From positions 3,038,001 through 3,102,000 of the forward strand of contig NZ_OY762426.1 in the NCBI RefSeq assembly GCF_963665675.1: 64,000 bases of DNA, given 5' to 3'. This document shows positions 26,364-35,644 of the stretch, one piece after another. Position 1 is the stretch's first letter, and every line of letters begins with the position of its first letter. The stretch comes from an uncultured Methanolobus sp. Its GTDB lineage: Archaea; Halobacteriota; Methanosarcinia; Methanosarcinales; Methanosarcinaceae. The notes below the pieces were generated by a model that was not told the origin of the DNA, searched no databases, and saw nothing but the letters and a program-made list of their open reading frames with translations. The translations under genes and the position numbers were made by a program.

Positions 26364-29300
26364 TCATTCCGGTTTTTGAGAAAAGACTGATTTATCAGGT
26401 TTAACTGGAAGCTCAAAAGAGAATGTACTGCCCTTTCCGGCTTCACTTTCAACCCAGATCTTCCCACCATGCAGCTCAATAAGTTCCTTCACAAGCGCAA
26501 GTCCAAGCCCTGTGCCTTCATATCTTCTGGAAATTGACGCATCTATCTGACTGAAAGGTTTGAAGAGTTTTATCTGGTCTTCCGGTGAAATACCTATACC
26601 TGTATCTGTTATTGATACAATAACACTCTCAGCACTATAACTGACCCTGATAGAAACATGTCCGTTATCATCTGTAAATTTAATTGCATTTCCAAGAATA
26701 TTGTACAATATTTGCTTAAGTTTAGATTTGTCAGCACGAATTGCCGGTACACCATCGGGAACATTTACATTGACATTTATGTTCTTGCGGGCCGCAAGGC
26801 TATCTGTGATAGTTACTATTTCATTGACAGCCTTTTTAATCTCCACTTCCTCCAGGTATAATTCCATCTTCCCTGCTTCGATCTTGGATATATCCAGAAT
26901 ATCATTGATAAGATTCAGAAGGTGATGTCCACTGTGTGAAATGTGTTCAATATAATGCTCCTGCTTATCCACAAGTTCCCCTGCCATTCCATCAAGCATA
27001 ATATCAGAGAATCCGATTATGGAATTAAGAGGTGTGCGAAGTTCATGGCTCATTGTGGCAAGGAATTCAGTCTTTGCACGGCTTGCAGTCTCAGCTTCTA
27101 TCTTTGCCCGCATCATACCTTCTTCGGCTTTAATCCTGTCTGTGATATCCCTTCCAACGGCCTGTATGATATTTTGCTGCATTTCTACAAGCGAACCACT
27201 GACATCAAGGTGAAGCATGCTACCATCCGACCTTAGCATTCTTGTTTCATTACGCCAGTTTCTATTTTCTTTAACTTTTCCCATTGCTTCAATTGTGCTT
27301 TGTTTGTCCTCCGGGAGTACCAGATCGATGATGTTAATTTCCATGAATTCTTCTTTTGAGTAGCCGAACATAGTACATGCTTTGTCATTTGTGTCCAGTA
27401 TTTTTCCTGTCAGGTCATGTAGCAGAACGGCGTCATTTGATTTTTCAAAAAGTGCCCTGTATCTCATCTCACTTCGGATTATTTTTTCCTCTGCCTGTTT
27501 ACGATCACTGACATCCCTGATAATACCCTGTGCAAGTTTTTCTTCTATATCTATTATTTTTGCATTAACTTCCGCATCAAATACTTCCCCGTTAGCTTTT
27601 TGATATTGGGTATAAAAGGAAGCAACTCCTTTGTCCCGGAAATCCTGCATACCCACCTCCCCGAAGCTAATATGATCCGGCGCCAGGAGGTCCATTATAG
27701 TTTTCTTCTTCAATTCCTCTTTTGAATAACCAAACATCTCGCAGGCTTTCTCATTTACATCAATTATGGTGCCGTCTGTGTGGCTCAGGAAGATTGCATC
27801 ATTTGATTGTTCAAAAAGTGATCTGTATTTTGCTTCATTGTGTCTTATTTTTTCCTGGGCATTCTTACGTTCCGTGATGTTCTCTGCGAAGATTACAATA
27901 CCACCGATTTTCCCTTCTGAAGTTTTCCAGGGTCTTGTCTCCCAGTGTATCCATTGTCCACCTTTATTAGGTGTTTTAAAATAGTCTTCTTCCCGGACAA
28001 TGACCTCTCCCTGCAGAGCACGTTGATGTAAATCCTTTATCTCATCATTAATATCAGGAATTATGTCATAGTGAGGCATTCCAATTATATCCTGACCTTC
28101 CATTCCCAGGTCACTAAGCCAGCGATTGCTGACTGATAGGAATCTTATGTCTTTATCGAACATTGCCAGTGATGCCGGCGCATGTTCTATGAATAGCCTC
28201 AGTATTTCTTCATTTTCTGCTAATTTAATCTCAGTATCCTTGCGCTTGGTTATGTCCTGAAATGACCCTGTTATCTTTACAACTTTTCCGTCTTTTAATG
28301 CCGGTCGGCCACTTATTCTAATCCACTTACGAGTACCTTTCGGAGTTATTATTTCCAGTTCCAGATCGTAGGGTTTTGCATCCTTCATGGCGTCATCGAA
28401 TGCTTCTTCAAAGAGTTTTTTTGAATCGGGAGTATAATACTCAAGTGCTTTTGGAATACTGATATCTGAATCGGATTCGATTTCATGTATCTTATAAACT
28501 TCAGATGTCCATTTGACGGTATTATTTTCCACATCTATTTCCCATCCGCCAATCCTGCCAATTCTGCTTACTTCGTTTAAAAGAGATTCATTTTCTTTCA
28601 GTTTAATTTCAGCTCCTTTTCTTTTAGTAATATCCTGCAGTATACCTATTATTTTTACAACTTTCCCGTTAACGATCTTTGGATGTCCACTTGCCCTTAC
28701 CCACTTACGCTTTCCCCCAGGAGTTATTATTTCCAGCTCAAGGTCGTATGTTTCCCTGTTTTCAAGTGTGTTGTAGAATGCTTTTTCAATCTTCTCTTTT
28801 GAACCCGGAGCATAGCATTTGGCAGCATCCCCGGGGTTGCTGTGAGATTTATCGGTTTCATATATTTTGAGAACCTCAGGAGTGCGTATGGTTTCGTTAG
28901 ATTCCACATCATATTCCCAGCCTCCGATTTTAGCGATACTTCCAACTTCCTTTAAGAGAGCTTCACTTTCACGCAATTTCTCTTCTGCGAGTTTTCTGTC
29001 TGTGATATTTGAGGTCGTTCCTGACATCAGGTATTTTCCATCTTCAAAAGGCTGTGCCGACCCAAGAGAATTCATCCATATAATGCTTCCATTATCTAAC
29101 ACAATCCTGTAGTCCATCGAAATTGGAATACCAGGGTTCATAGAAGCCTTTTTCATATTTTCTTTTACTTCAGGAAGGTCCTCTTTATGAATATGTTCAA
29201 AATAAGTATTCCAGTCAGCTCCTATGCTACCGGCACCAAATCCTGCTAAGTTGGCAAGAGATTTGGATATATATGAATCACTGGCATTCCCTTCTGAATC

Positions 29301-30317
29301 AAATGTAGCTTTCCATACAGCGGAATCCAGAGAATAGATTATCTCTTCATAGTCTTCCTCTTTTTTATGGAGTATTTCTTCCGAATTCTTCCTTTCCAGG
29401 ATATTAATTATCATATCTCCTGCAATTTTGAGGAGATACAGTTCTTTTTCTTTCCACACATGCGGTTTGCTTTTAGAATCAATTCCTAAAAAGCCTTTAA
29501 AAGTTCCATAACGTGAAAGAGGAACCAATGCCAGGGCCCTTATACCAAGATTCTGGAACATATGCTGCAACAGACCCTGGTCTTTAGGAAGGGCGTCAAT
29601 ATCAGAAGCACTAATTATCTGTAAGTTGCGCAGTTCTCCAGGTACTATTTTACTTGAATCTATTTTTTCATTGAGTGGTATTTTAGATATCACTCCGTCA
29701 AGATGCCATTCATGCGTTTTGATAATGAGTTTCGGGTCGTCGGCGACAATGAACAAAACAACACGTTCTGCCCTGATAAACTCTCCCAGGTCTTTAAGTA
29801 TCCTGTTGATATTATTGTCAATATCCCCTAAACTGCTGGTTATCAGCCGGTTTGATATGTTTGCTATAAGGTCATCCTTACGCCTGTCATATTCCATCTC
29901 TGAAGAGGTGTTTTTTTCAGTTGTAAGGTCTTCAATAATAGCATGGCATCCGTAGACATTCCCACCCGGGCCTTTCCGGGGAAATATTCTGAAACTTAAG
30001 AAAAGCTCCTTATCCCACTTTGATCTGTAAGGTGTTTCTATGGAAGTGTTTTTTCCAGTCTTAATTGCTTCTTCTATCATTGCGGATATACCTGAGTTCA
30101 CAAGAGGCGGGAAGCTTAACATGTTGACTTTCATTGTAGCTTCAGCCGAAGGGGAACCAAGAATATCTAATAAAAAATCATTTACAGAAGTGATATTCCC
30201 TTTCGTATCACACGAAAGTATTCCAAGGGGCAATTCGTCAACAAGATTTTTGAAGTCCTCATGGTTGCCATCCGGCATTGAGGAGTTATTTGTGCCCTTA
30301 TTGTTCATGCCTGTCAT
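26364..30317 (-). CDS. Multi-PAS/GAF sensor histidine kinase
   Basis: 1317-residue cytoplasmic sensor kinase. Order: PAS (about 20-135), GAF (about 160-310), PAS (325-440), two very similar PAS-PAC units (about 450-570 and 575-695), then three further PAS units (about 700-1060). HisKA follows with His1091 (TMSHELRTPLNSIIGFSD) and HATPase with GNAIKF, DTGIGIS and GTGLGLALV. There is no REC or HPt domain, so a separate response regulator must receive the phosphate; none is adjacent. The fourth and fifth sensor units share IGGWE-x-DVE, YDLELEIITP and DITKRK, indicating tandem duplication. No membrane segment. Confidence 0.93.
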   Translation of the reverse strand: MTGMNNKGTNNSSMPDGNHEDFKNLVDELPLGILSCDTKGNITSVNDFLLDILGSPSAEATMKVNMLSFPPLVNSGISAMIEEAIKTGKNTSIETPYRSKWDKELFLSFRIFPRKGPGGNVYGCHAIIEDLTTEKNTSSEMEYDRRKDDLIANISNRLITSSLGDIDNNINRILKDLGEFIRAERVVLFIVADDPKLIIKTHEWHLDGVISKIPLNEKIDSSKIVPGELRNLQIISASDIDALPKDQGLLQHMFQNLGIRALALVPLSRYGTFKGFLGIDSKSKPHVWKEKELYLLKIAGDMIINILERKNSEEILHKKEEDYEEIIYSLDSAVWKATFDSEGNASDSYISKSLANLAGFGAGSIGADWNTYFEHIHKEDLPEVKENMKKASMNPGIPISMDYRIVLDNGSIIWMNSLGSAQPFEDGKYLMSGTTSNITDRKLAEEKLRESEALLKEVGSIAKIGGWEYDVESNETIRTPEVLKIYETDKSHSNPGDAAKCYAPGSKEKIEKAFYNTLENRETYDLELEIITPGGKRKWVRASGHPKIVNGKVVKIIGILQDITKRKGAEIKLKENESLLNEVSRIGRIGGWEIDVENNTVKWTSEVYKIHEIESDSDISIPKALEYYTPDSKKLFEEAFDDAMKDAKPYDLELEIITPKGTRKWIRISGRPALKDGKVVKITGSFQDITKRKDTEIKLAENEEILRLFIEHAPASLAMFDKDIRFLSVSNRWLSDLGMEGQDIIGMPHYDIIPDINDEIKDLHQRALQGEVIVREEDYFKTPNKGGQWIHWETRPWKTSEGKIGGIVIFAENITERKNAQEKIRHNEAKYRSLFEQSNDAIFLSHTDGTIIDVNEKACEMFGYSKEELKKKTIMDLLAPDHISFGEVGMQDFRDKGVASFYTQYQKANGEVFDAEVNAKIIDIEEKLAQGIIRDVSDRKQAEEKIIRSEMRYRALFEKSNDAVLLHDLTGKILDTNDKACTMFGYSKEEFMEINIIDLVLPEDKQSTIEAMGKVKENRNWRNETRMLRSDGSMLHLDVSGSLVEMQQNIIQAVGRDITDRIKAEEGMMRAKIEAETASRAKTEFLATMSHELRTPLNSIIGFSDIMLDGMAGELVDKQEHYIEHISHSGHHLLNLINDILDISKIEAGKMELYLEEVEIKKAVNEIVTITDSLAARKNINVNVNVPDGVPAIRADKSKLKQILYNILGNAIKFTDDNGHVSIRVSYSAESVIVSITDTGIGISPEDQIKLFKPFSQIDASISRRYEGTGLGLALVKELIELHGGKIWVESEAGKGSTFSFELPVKPDKSVFSQKPE

Positions 30318-30570
30318 TTTTCATAAAATGATGTTTTTGATTCATCCTTTTTTGAACGTGCTCAGTTTATCTTTGTATAAGTCAGTATTTATATTTTATT
30401 GAGCAATACATGATTTTGCATATAACTTTATAATATTAATAATGTGACGATCAACTTCTTATGCTTGTAATCCTTAATATTTATCGGAGTGCGGGCAGAC
30501 TTATTCGTTTTGTTCTGTCTTTGTAGTTTATACTCTAATTACGGAAACGTACTCCTTAAAGGTGAATCTT

Positions 30571-31422
30571 ATGGATGAGAAAAAAGACATGAAAAGGCAT
30601 CTTGAAGAACAGTTCAGGGATATGAAAGACTATATTTCCAAGAATGTTAAAGACCTGGAACTGGAAAAGGAATTTGACAAACAGGTAAAGGATATCAATG
30701 AATATCTGGACAGTGGCAGGAAAAAAATAAAAGCTATGTCTGATAAGACACCGGCTACACCTGTAACCATGCCGCTTATCGGAGACGACGCACCGTCATT
30801 TAAAGCAGTGACAACTAACGGAGAAATTAATTTCCCCAAAGATTACAAGGGGAAATGGGTAATCCTTTTCAGTCATCCTGCGGACTTTACGCCTGTATGT
30901 ACTACCGAGTTCATGACCTTTGCAACAATGCAGGAAGAGTTCAGAACGCTGAACGCAGAACTTATCGGCCTTTCCATTGATAGTATCTACGCACACATTG
31001 CATGGCTGCGTACAATAAAAGAGAAGATTGAATACAAGGGAATGAAAGACGTTGAAGTCACTTTCCCGGTCATTGAGGACCTTAAGATGGAAGTGGCAAA
31101 GAAATTCGGAATGCTCCAGCCAAATGCTTCAGATACCCAGGCTGTCAGGGCTGTGTTTATGATTGACCCGAAAGCAAAGATAAGGGCAATCCTTTACTAT
31201 CCACTGTCCAACGGAAGAAACATGGATGAGGTCAAGAGGCTTTTGCTTGCAATGCAAAAATCTGATGCAGAGGGTGTTGCCACACCTGCTAACTGGCAGC
31301 CGGGAGATGATGTGATAATTCCACCACCAGGGTCCTGCGGTTCTGCAAAGGAAAGAGTTGAATCAGAAGAAGAGGGCAAATACTGTCTTGACTGGTTCAT
31401 GTGCTTTAAGAAGCAATCCTGA
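30571..31422 (+). CDS. Peroxiredoxin with helical N-terminal extension
   Basis: About 283 residues. The first ~65 residues are a charged helical extension (EKKDMKRHLEEQFRDMKDYI) not found in ordinary peroxiredoxins. The AhpC/TSA domain starts near residue 70. The peroxidatic Cys110 is in HPADFTPVCTTEF, and the C-terminal 1-Cys/archaeal type domain has NASDTQAVRAVFMIDP and WLRTI. The tail carries extra cysteines (GSCGSAKER and KYCLDWFMCF), positions where archaeal peroxiredoxins keep resolving cysteines. It reduces hydrogen and organic peroxides in the cytoplasm. Start: ATG 30571 after AAAGGTGA; the GTG at 30562 overlaps that ribosome binding site. Confidence 0.9.
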   Translation: MDEKKDMKRHLEEQFRDMKDYISKNVKDLELEKEFDKQVKDINEYLDSGRKKIKAMSDKTPATPVTMPLIGDDAPSFKAVTTNGEINFPKDYKGKWVILFSHPADFTPVCTTEFMTFATMQEEFRTLNAELIGLSIDSIYAHIAWLRTIKEKIEYKGMKDVEVTFPVIEDLKMEVAKKFGMLQPNASDTQAVRAVFMIDPKAKIRAILYYPLSNGRNMDEVKRLLLAMQKSDAEGVATPANWQPGDDVIIPPPGSCGSAKERVESEEEGKYCLDWFMCFKKQS

Positions 31423-31437
31423 TCCATGCATGAGGAA

Positions 31438-31459
31438 GGGCTCTTTGAGTCCTTTTTTT
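31438..31459 (+). terminator. Terminator after peroxiredoxin
   Basis: GGGCTC-TTT-GAGTCC hairpin (31438-31452, one G-T pair) followed by seven T residues, 16 bases after the peroxiredoxin stop. It touches the 3' end of the convergent MBL gene. Confidence 0.7.
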
Positions 31460-32297
31460 ATTTATATGTCAGCTGAAGACCACAGCCTGTTTCTTTCAGG
31501 TTGCAAACTTTGGATAATGCTATTTTTGATTCAAGGTCTGTACAGTGGCACGCATGAACTTCATGCACATTGAGATTCCGGAAATATTCAACAGTTCCCC
31601 TCATCTTCAGCTCCGGAGGATTAAGTAAATGGAAACCACCGATAATGTCGATGATCTTTTCTTCGCTGCAGACTTCCTTTGCATATTCGATTATATTGCA
31701 AATACCTGAATGAGAGCATCCTGTGACAATAACAAGTCCATTTTCTGTTCTTACGATAAGTCCCGTGTCATCTAACACTTCGTCATCCTGCTCTTTTCCA
31801 TCAATGATAATTTTGCTTTCAAGTGGATCATGCTCAAAATCAAATCTCCGGGGAATTTCACCAAGGAATACAACGTTATCTGTGATCCACAAAGGCTCAC
31901 TGCTTAGTCGTAATTTAAATATTCGTGAAAGCTTTTCAGCAGAAAGAAGCATCCCTATTTCCTGTAGTCCAGGATATGTCCTGCTATTGAATATCAAGGG
32001 ATGTGCGATCAGATTCGGTTCTGAATGATCCAGACCTTCTATCCGTGCTTCAGTGTACCTTCTTATAAGTGGATCAAGTCCCCATGTATGGTCCAGATGT
32101 GAATGTGACAAAACAATGTGGTCAATGTCCAGAAGATTGATATTCATTTTTTGTGCATTTCTGATAAATGTATCTGAATATCCCGTATCAAAGAGTATTT
32201 TCTTATCGTCAGCTTCAATAAAGTAGGAAACACCGGGTTCGCCCAGTAAGTAACGGTCTATCAGGGTGTTGTTATCCATGAGAACTGTTAATTTCAT
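31458..32297 (-). CDS. MBL-fold metallohydrolase (dihydropterin-phosphate-synthase-like group)
   Basis: 279-residue metallo-beta-lactamase-fold protein. Metal-binding motif SHSHLDHTWG (HxHxDH) is around residue 65, after ILFDTG (Asp) at about residue 35. Further ligand candidates are His in VTGCSHSGICNII (about 195-207) and His in the IGGFHL segment (about 223). The overall pattern fits the archaeal group related to ribofuranosylaminobenzene-phosphate/dihydropterin enzymes (methanopterin pathway), though many members of this group have unknown substrates. Cytoplasmic. Convergent with the peroxiredoxin gene. Confidence 0.82.
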   Translation of the reverse strand: MKLTVLMDNNTLIDRYLLGEPGVSYFIEADDKKILFDTGYSDTFIRNAQKMNINLLDIDHIVLSHSHLDHTWGLDPLIRRYTEARIEGLDHSEPNLIAHPLIFNSRTYPGLQEIGMLLSAEKLSRIFKLRLSSEPLWITDNVVFLGEIPRRFDFEHDPLESKIIIDGKEQDDEVLDDTGLIVRTENGLVIVTGCSHSGICNIIEYAKEVCSEEKIIDIIGGFHLLNPPELKMRGTVEYFRNLNVHEVHACHCTDLESKIALSKVCNLKETGCGLQLTYK

Positions 32298-32410
32298 AGA
32301 TTAAAATGGACAGGAATGATTAAAAAAGTGGCTATGTAGAAAAACTGCTATTAAAATTTTAAGCTTAGCAGGTCGGTTCTGTCATGTCAATATGATTTTT
32401 TGTGGGTTAG

Positions 32411-32574
32411 GAATAACTTGAGTGATCCCGAAGGTTCCGGCGAAGCCGGCGTTTTCCCACAAGACAATACTAAATAACCTGCATTACCCCGGAATACTTT
32501 TTTCGCAAGCCTGCACTAATCTTTGGAATTATATTTTGTACAGCAACGTTGGAATGTGCCGCCTTTGGCGGATG
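32411..32574 (+). repeat. GC-hairpin element, copy 1
   Basis: 164-base intergenic element starting GAATAACTTGAGTGATCCCG and ending with a GGAATGTGCCGCC...GGCGGATG block. It contains hairpins CCGGC-GAA-GCCGG (32437-32449) and CCGCC-TTT-GGCGG (32559-32571), plus a small CC-GAA-GG (32428-32434). The two end blocks recur in the opposite orientation at 35314-35500, where the interior differs in sequence and length. It has no usable reading frame. It could be a non-autonomous mobile element remnant, a repetitive palindromic element or a transcript-end structure. Confidence 0.7.
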
Positions 32575-32598
32575 CTTACTTTGTTTTTTAGATCCCCA

Positions 32599-32623
32599 CT
32601 GTTTTTGTGAGACTGAAAAACAG
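32599..32623. terminator. CTGTTTTT/AAAAACAG hairpin between MBL gene and thiC
   Basis: Eight-base perfect inverted repeat (32599-32606 and 32616-32623) with a nine-base loop, 77 bases beyond the thiC stop. T-rich on one arm; a possible terminator for the minus-strand thiC transcript. The rest of the 402-base gap 32298-32699 is AT-rich sequence around repeat copy 1. Confidence 0.35.
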
Positions 32624-32699
32624 CAAAGTTGTGTTACCAATATAATCAGGAGTTCTACTGGGCCTAAAAAGTTCTATATTAAGAAAAATTGATGGGATG

Positions 32700-33983
32700 T
32701 CACTTGTTCTTCTCTTCTTCAAGTGCCTTGCTGACAATTTTCATGGCACAGAGGTCACCGCACATGGAACAGGCTTCACTACCAGTATTCCTGCTGTCCC
32801 TGATTCTTTTTGCCTTTTCTCCATCGATTGCAAGTTCGAACTGTGTGTCCCAGTCAAGGTTTTTACGTGCATGTGCCATTTTGTCATCAGTTGCCCTTGC
32901 ACGCTCTTTCTGGCCTTCTTTTGTAAGGTCGGCAGCATGGGCAGCAATCTTTGTAACAATGGTTCCTTCACGGATGTCATCATTTGTTGGCAGTGCAAGG
33001 TGCTCTGCCGGTGTAGTCATGCACAGGAAATCTGTACCGCACATGCCTGCAAGTGTTCCCCCAATTGCTCCGGTTATGTGATCATATCCCGGTGCAATAT
33101 CTGTGACAAGCGGACCGAGAAGGTACAGTGGTGCATTGTGGCAGAGACTTTTCATTCCTTTTACGCTGAGTTCGACCTCATCCAATGGGACATGTCCGGG
33201 GCCTTCAACAAAACACTGGATGTTTGCGTCCCTTGTTCTTTTTACAAGTTCCCCAAGGGTTATGAATTCCATAAATGAAGGGCCGTCTGAGGCATCATGA
33301 ATGCATCCGGGTCTCATACCATCTCCAAGACTGATGGCCATATCGTACTCGTATGCTATTTCCATGAGGTAATCATATTCTGCATAGAACGGGTTATCTT
33401 CGCCATTATGCAGCATCCATGCAAGAGTAAATGAACCGCCGCGGCTGACAATGTCTGTAATCCTGTTGCTATGCTTTATTCTTTTCAGGGCATCCTGGTT
33501 CACAGCAGCATGGATTGTAACAAAATCAATACCGTCCTTTGCGTGTTTGCGTACTGCATTGAACATGTCATCGGATGTCATATCAACTACGGCTTTCTGT
33601 GAGGATGCTGCCTGATAGATTGGTACAGAACCTATAGGGATGTTCACAGCATCCATGATCTTTTTCCTGATCAGGTCAAGGTCTCCACCGGTTGAGAGAT
33701 CCATGAGTGCATCTGCACCGAAGGTTTCTGCAGTTTTTGCCTTCTCAACTTCTTCACCGATGTTGATGTAATCCCGGGAAGTCCCGATATTGGCGTTTAC
33801 TTTAGTACTGAGGTATTTTCCTATACCTACGACCCTGCAGTCCCTTACCGGGTTATTCGGGATACTTATGGTTCCGTTGGCAACACAGGAGCAGATGGTT
33901 TTTGCGTCAATGCCCTCATCCTTTGCAACTGCTTCCATCTGTGGCGTTATTTTGCCTTTTTTAGCATCTTCCATTAGTGTCAT
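32700..33983 (-). CDS. thiC: Phosphomethylpyrimidine synthase ThiC
   Basis: 427-residue radical SAM enzyme that converts aminoimidazole ribotide into the hydroxymethylpyrimidine phosphate of thiamine. Family blocks: [71 protein letters not shown] and EGPGHVP. The C-terminal iron-sulfur motif C-x2-C-x4-C ([12 protein letters not shown]) is intact. The length is that of the archaeal short form lacking the bacterial N-terminal extension. Start ATG 33983 after GGAGATAC; a TATA-like CATATATATG lies at about 34031-34040, leaving a short leader with no room for a TPP riboswitch. Confidence 0.96.
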   Translation of the reverse strand: MTLMEDAKKGKITPQMEAVAKDEGIDAKTICSCVANGTISIPNNPVRDCRVVGIGKYLSTKVNANIGTSRDYINIGEEVEKAKTAETFGADALMDLSTGGDLDLIRKKIMDAVNIPIGSVPIYQAASSQKAVVDMTSDDMFNAVRKHAKDGIDFVTIHAAVNQDALKRIKHSNRITDIVSRGGSFTLAWMLHNGEDNPFYAEYDYLMEIAYEYDMAISLGDGMRPGCIHDASDGPSFMEFITLGELVKRTRDANIQCFVEGPGHVPLDEVELSVKGMKSLCHNAPLYLLGPLVTDIAPGYDHITGAIGGTLAGMCGTDFLCMTTPAEHLALPTNDDIREGTIVTKIAAHAADLTKEGQKERARATDDKMAHARKNLDWDTQFELAIDGEKAKRIRDSRNTGSEACSMCGDLCAMKIVSKALEEEKNK

Positions 33984-34209
33984 TGTATCTCCTGCATGCA
34001 GTGTCTTTTAGGTGCAGATACATTGTAGGGACATATATATGTTTCACAGGACTTATGGAATATCTGATATTATCCTGTATCTATTTCCGTAGAGTAGATC
34101 AAGGATAGGCTGTTATATATAAACTAAAAATGAATTTAGGTAAACAAACCGGTATGGAAATATACTGACTAATTTCATAATCCTGTTATGAATTCATGGG
34201 GAAAAAAGA

Positions 34210-34593
34210 ATGAAACAACATCCTGTAGAATCATTGATTAACAAAGCTGACACTGCTATAAATCAGGAAGATTTCGATACTTTGACAGATATCTATGCAG
34301 ATGATGCTGTTCTGGTTATTCGACCAGGGATGAATGCGGTCGGCAAAGTGCAAATAAGAAAAGCGTTTGAGGCTATTGCCGCTCACTTCGAGCACACACT
34401 GAATGTCAGGCAGGCCGGAATAAAAATTCTGGAAACCGGAGATACCGCTCTGGTTTTGTCGAAAACTCTTGTTTCAGCTAAGTTGCATCCTATTCAGGAA
34501 CGTAAGGCAACGTATGTATTCAGAAAGGATGCAAACGGTGCCTGGCTCTGTGCGATTGACAACTCATATGGTCATGATCTTTTAGATGCCTGA
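34210..34593 (+). CDS. SnoaL-like / DUF4440 small protein
   Basis: 127-residue NTF2-like alpha+beta protein of the SnoaL/DUF4440 type. It has an N-terminal helix (LINKADTAINQEDFDTLTDIY), then ADDAVLVIRPG and QIRKAFEAIAAHF, and a beta-rich C-terminal half ending in RKDANGAWLCAIDNSYGHDLL. Such proteins bind small ligands or act as simple isomerases; no catalytic dyad can be assigned. GGGGAAAAAAGA precedes the ATG. It is an isolated gene between divergent thiC and the GyrI-like gene. Confidence 0.75.
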   Translation: MKQHPVESLINKADTAINQEDFDTLTDIYADDAVLVIRPGMNAVGKVQIRKAFEAIAAHFEHTLNVRQAGIKILETGDTALVLSKTLVSAKLHPIQERKATYVFRKDANGAWLCAIDNSYGHDLLDA

Positions 34594-34721
34594 AAATAGC
34601 AATTTATTCATATATGTACTGTTTATTTTTTAATTTAGTACTGGATGTGACATAGAATAAACGCGGTCAGTAACTTATTTTCAATTGCAGAGGAGGATAT
34701 TTAATCAGGGAAAATAATCAA

Positions 34722-35210
34722 ATGGAAGGGATTAGTATGGAACCAAAGATTGAAACTCTTGCACCTAAAAAACTTATCGGCATGCATAAAAAAATGTCAC
34801 TCACACAGAACAGGACTGTAGAACTCTGGCAAAGTTTCATGCCAAGGAGAATGGAAATTCCAAACAGGACAAATTCTGCATACATTTCCATGAATGTTTA
34901 TCCTGAGGCTCAAGAAGGAGTGATTTCTCCGACGACTATGTTCGACAAATGGGCGGCTGTTGAAGTTTCATCTCATGATACAATTCCTGATGGCATGGAG
35001 GCATATACTTTGCCGGGTGGGAAATATGCAGTATTTCTTCACAAGGGCCCTGCCAGTGCTTTTCCAAAGACAATGCAATTCATTTTTGCAGAGTGGCTTC
35101 CAGCTTCTGAATATGAGCTTGATAACAGAGAGCACTTTGAGATTCTGCCAGAGGGATATGACAGGAATGATCCGGAAGCTGAGGAGGAAATCTGGATTCC
35201 TGTGAAGTAA
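34722..35210 (+). CDS. GyrI-like effector-binding domain protein
   Basis: 162-residue stand-alone GyrI-like/AraC effector-binding fold. Motifs: IETLAPKKLIGMHKKMSL, an AEVS-like WAAVEVSSHDTIPDGMEAYTLPGGKYAVFLHKG block and the C-terminal WLPASEYELDNREHFEILPEGY...EEEIWIPVK, which is the family's classic closing pattern. It lacks a helix-turn-helix. Related proteins bind or hydrolyse small cyclic compounds, or buffer effectors. Start ATG 34722; the ATG at 34737 (MEPKIETL), preceded by GAAGGGA, is an equally good alternative. Confidence 0.83.
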   Translation: MEGISMEPKIETLAPKKLIGMHKKMSLTQNRTVELWQSFMPRRMEIPNRTNSAYISMNVYPEAQEGVISPTTMFDKWAAVEVSSHDTIPDGMEAYTLPGGKYAVFLHKGPASAFPKTMQFIFAEWLPASEYELDNREHFEILPEGYDRNDPEAEEEIWIPVK

Positions 35211-35313
35211 AATGGATTTGGGTTCTGTGGAAAGACTCATTTGAAAATTATCAGTATGCAAAAAAAGTTCAGATCGCTCTGCAAAAATCATTGGTGATTA
35301 AGAACAATACGAC

Positions 35314-35500
35314 CATCCGCCGAAGGCGGCACATTCCCATGCTATTGCATAGAAGAATATTACAAAAATGATTCATTTATACAGAAAATTCTACAGAAAG
35401 CCTTGAAGAAGATATTCCTGAGTTATGTAGACTTTTTTCGTATTCTTTTTATGGAAAAGCGCCGGCTTCGCCGGACCCTTCGGGATCACTCGAGTTATTC
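35314..35500 (-). repeat. GC-hairpin element, copy 2 (inverted relative to copy 1)
   Basis: 187-base element in the 434-base gap 35211-35644, oriented opposite to copy 1. On the minus strand it begins GAATAACTCGAGTGATCCCG and contains CCC-GAA-GGG (35476-35484), CCGGC-GAA-GCCGG (35462-35474) and at the far end CCGCC-TTC-GGCGG (35317-35329). The end blocks match copy 1 with few differences, while the interior is unrelated. Loop changes leave the stems intact. The remainder of the gap is AT-rich with nothing else recognisable. Confidence 0.7.
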
Positions 35501-35644
35501 GTGACTTACGATAAATCAGTTTATACTCTTTCTTATGTTTTAATAAAAGTTATTCTGCAGACCCTGTATTTGCGTAAATTTTATAGAATTACTTTCACCC
35601 TGCAAGCTCAATTTTTATCTACAATCAGGACATAGGGTTGCAGC

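Noticed and set aside
32422..32610. Short plus-strand frame in the gap before thiC
   Set aside because: It runs through the GC-hairpin element and has no ribosome binding site; the sequence is better explained as a noncoding repeat.
33984..34080. Possible TPP riboswitch before thiC
   Set aside because: The distance from the TATA box to the ATG leaves a leader too short for a TPP aptamer, and no CTGAGA-type core was found.
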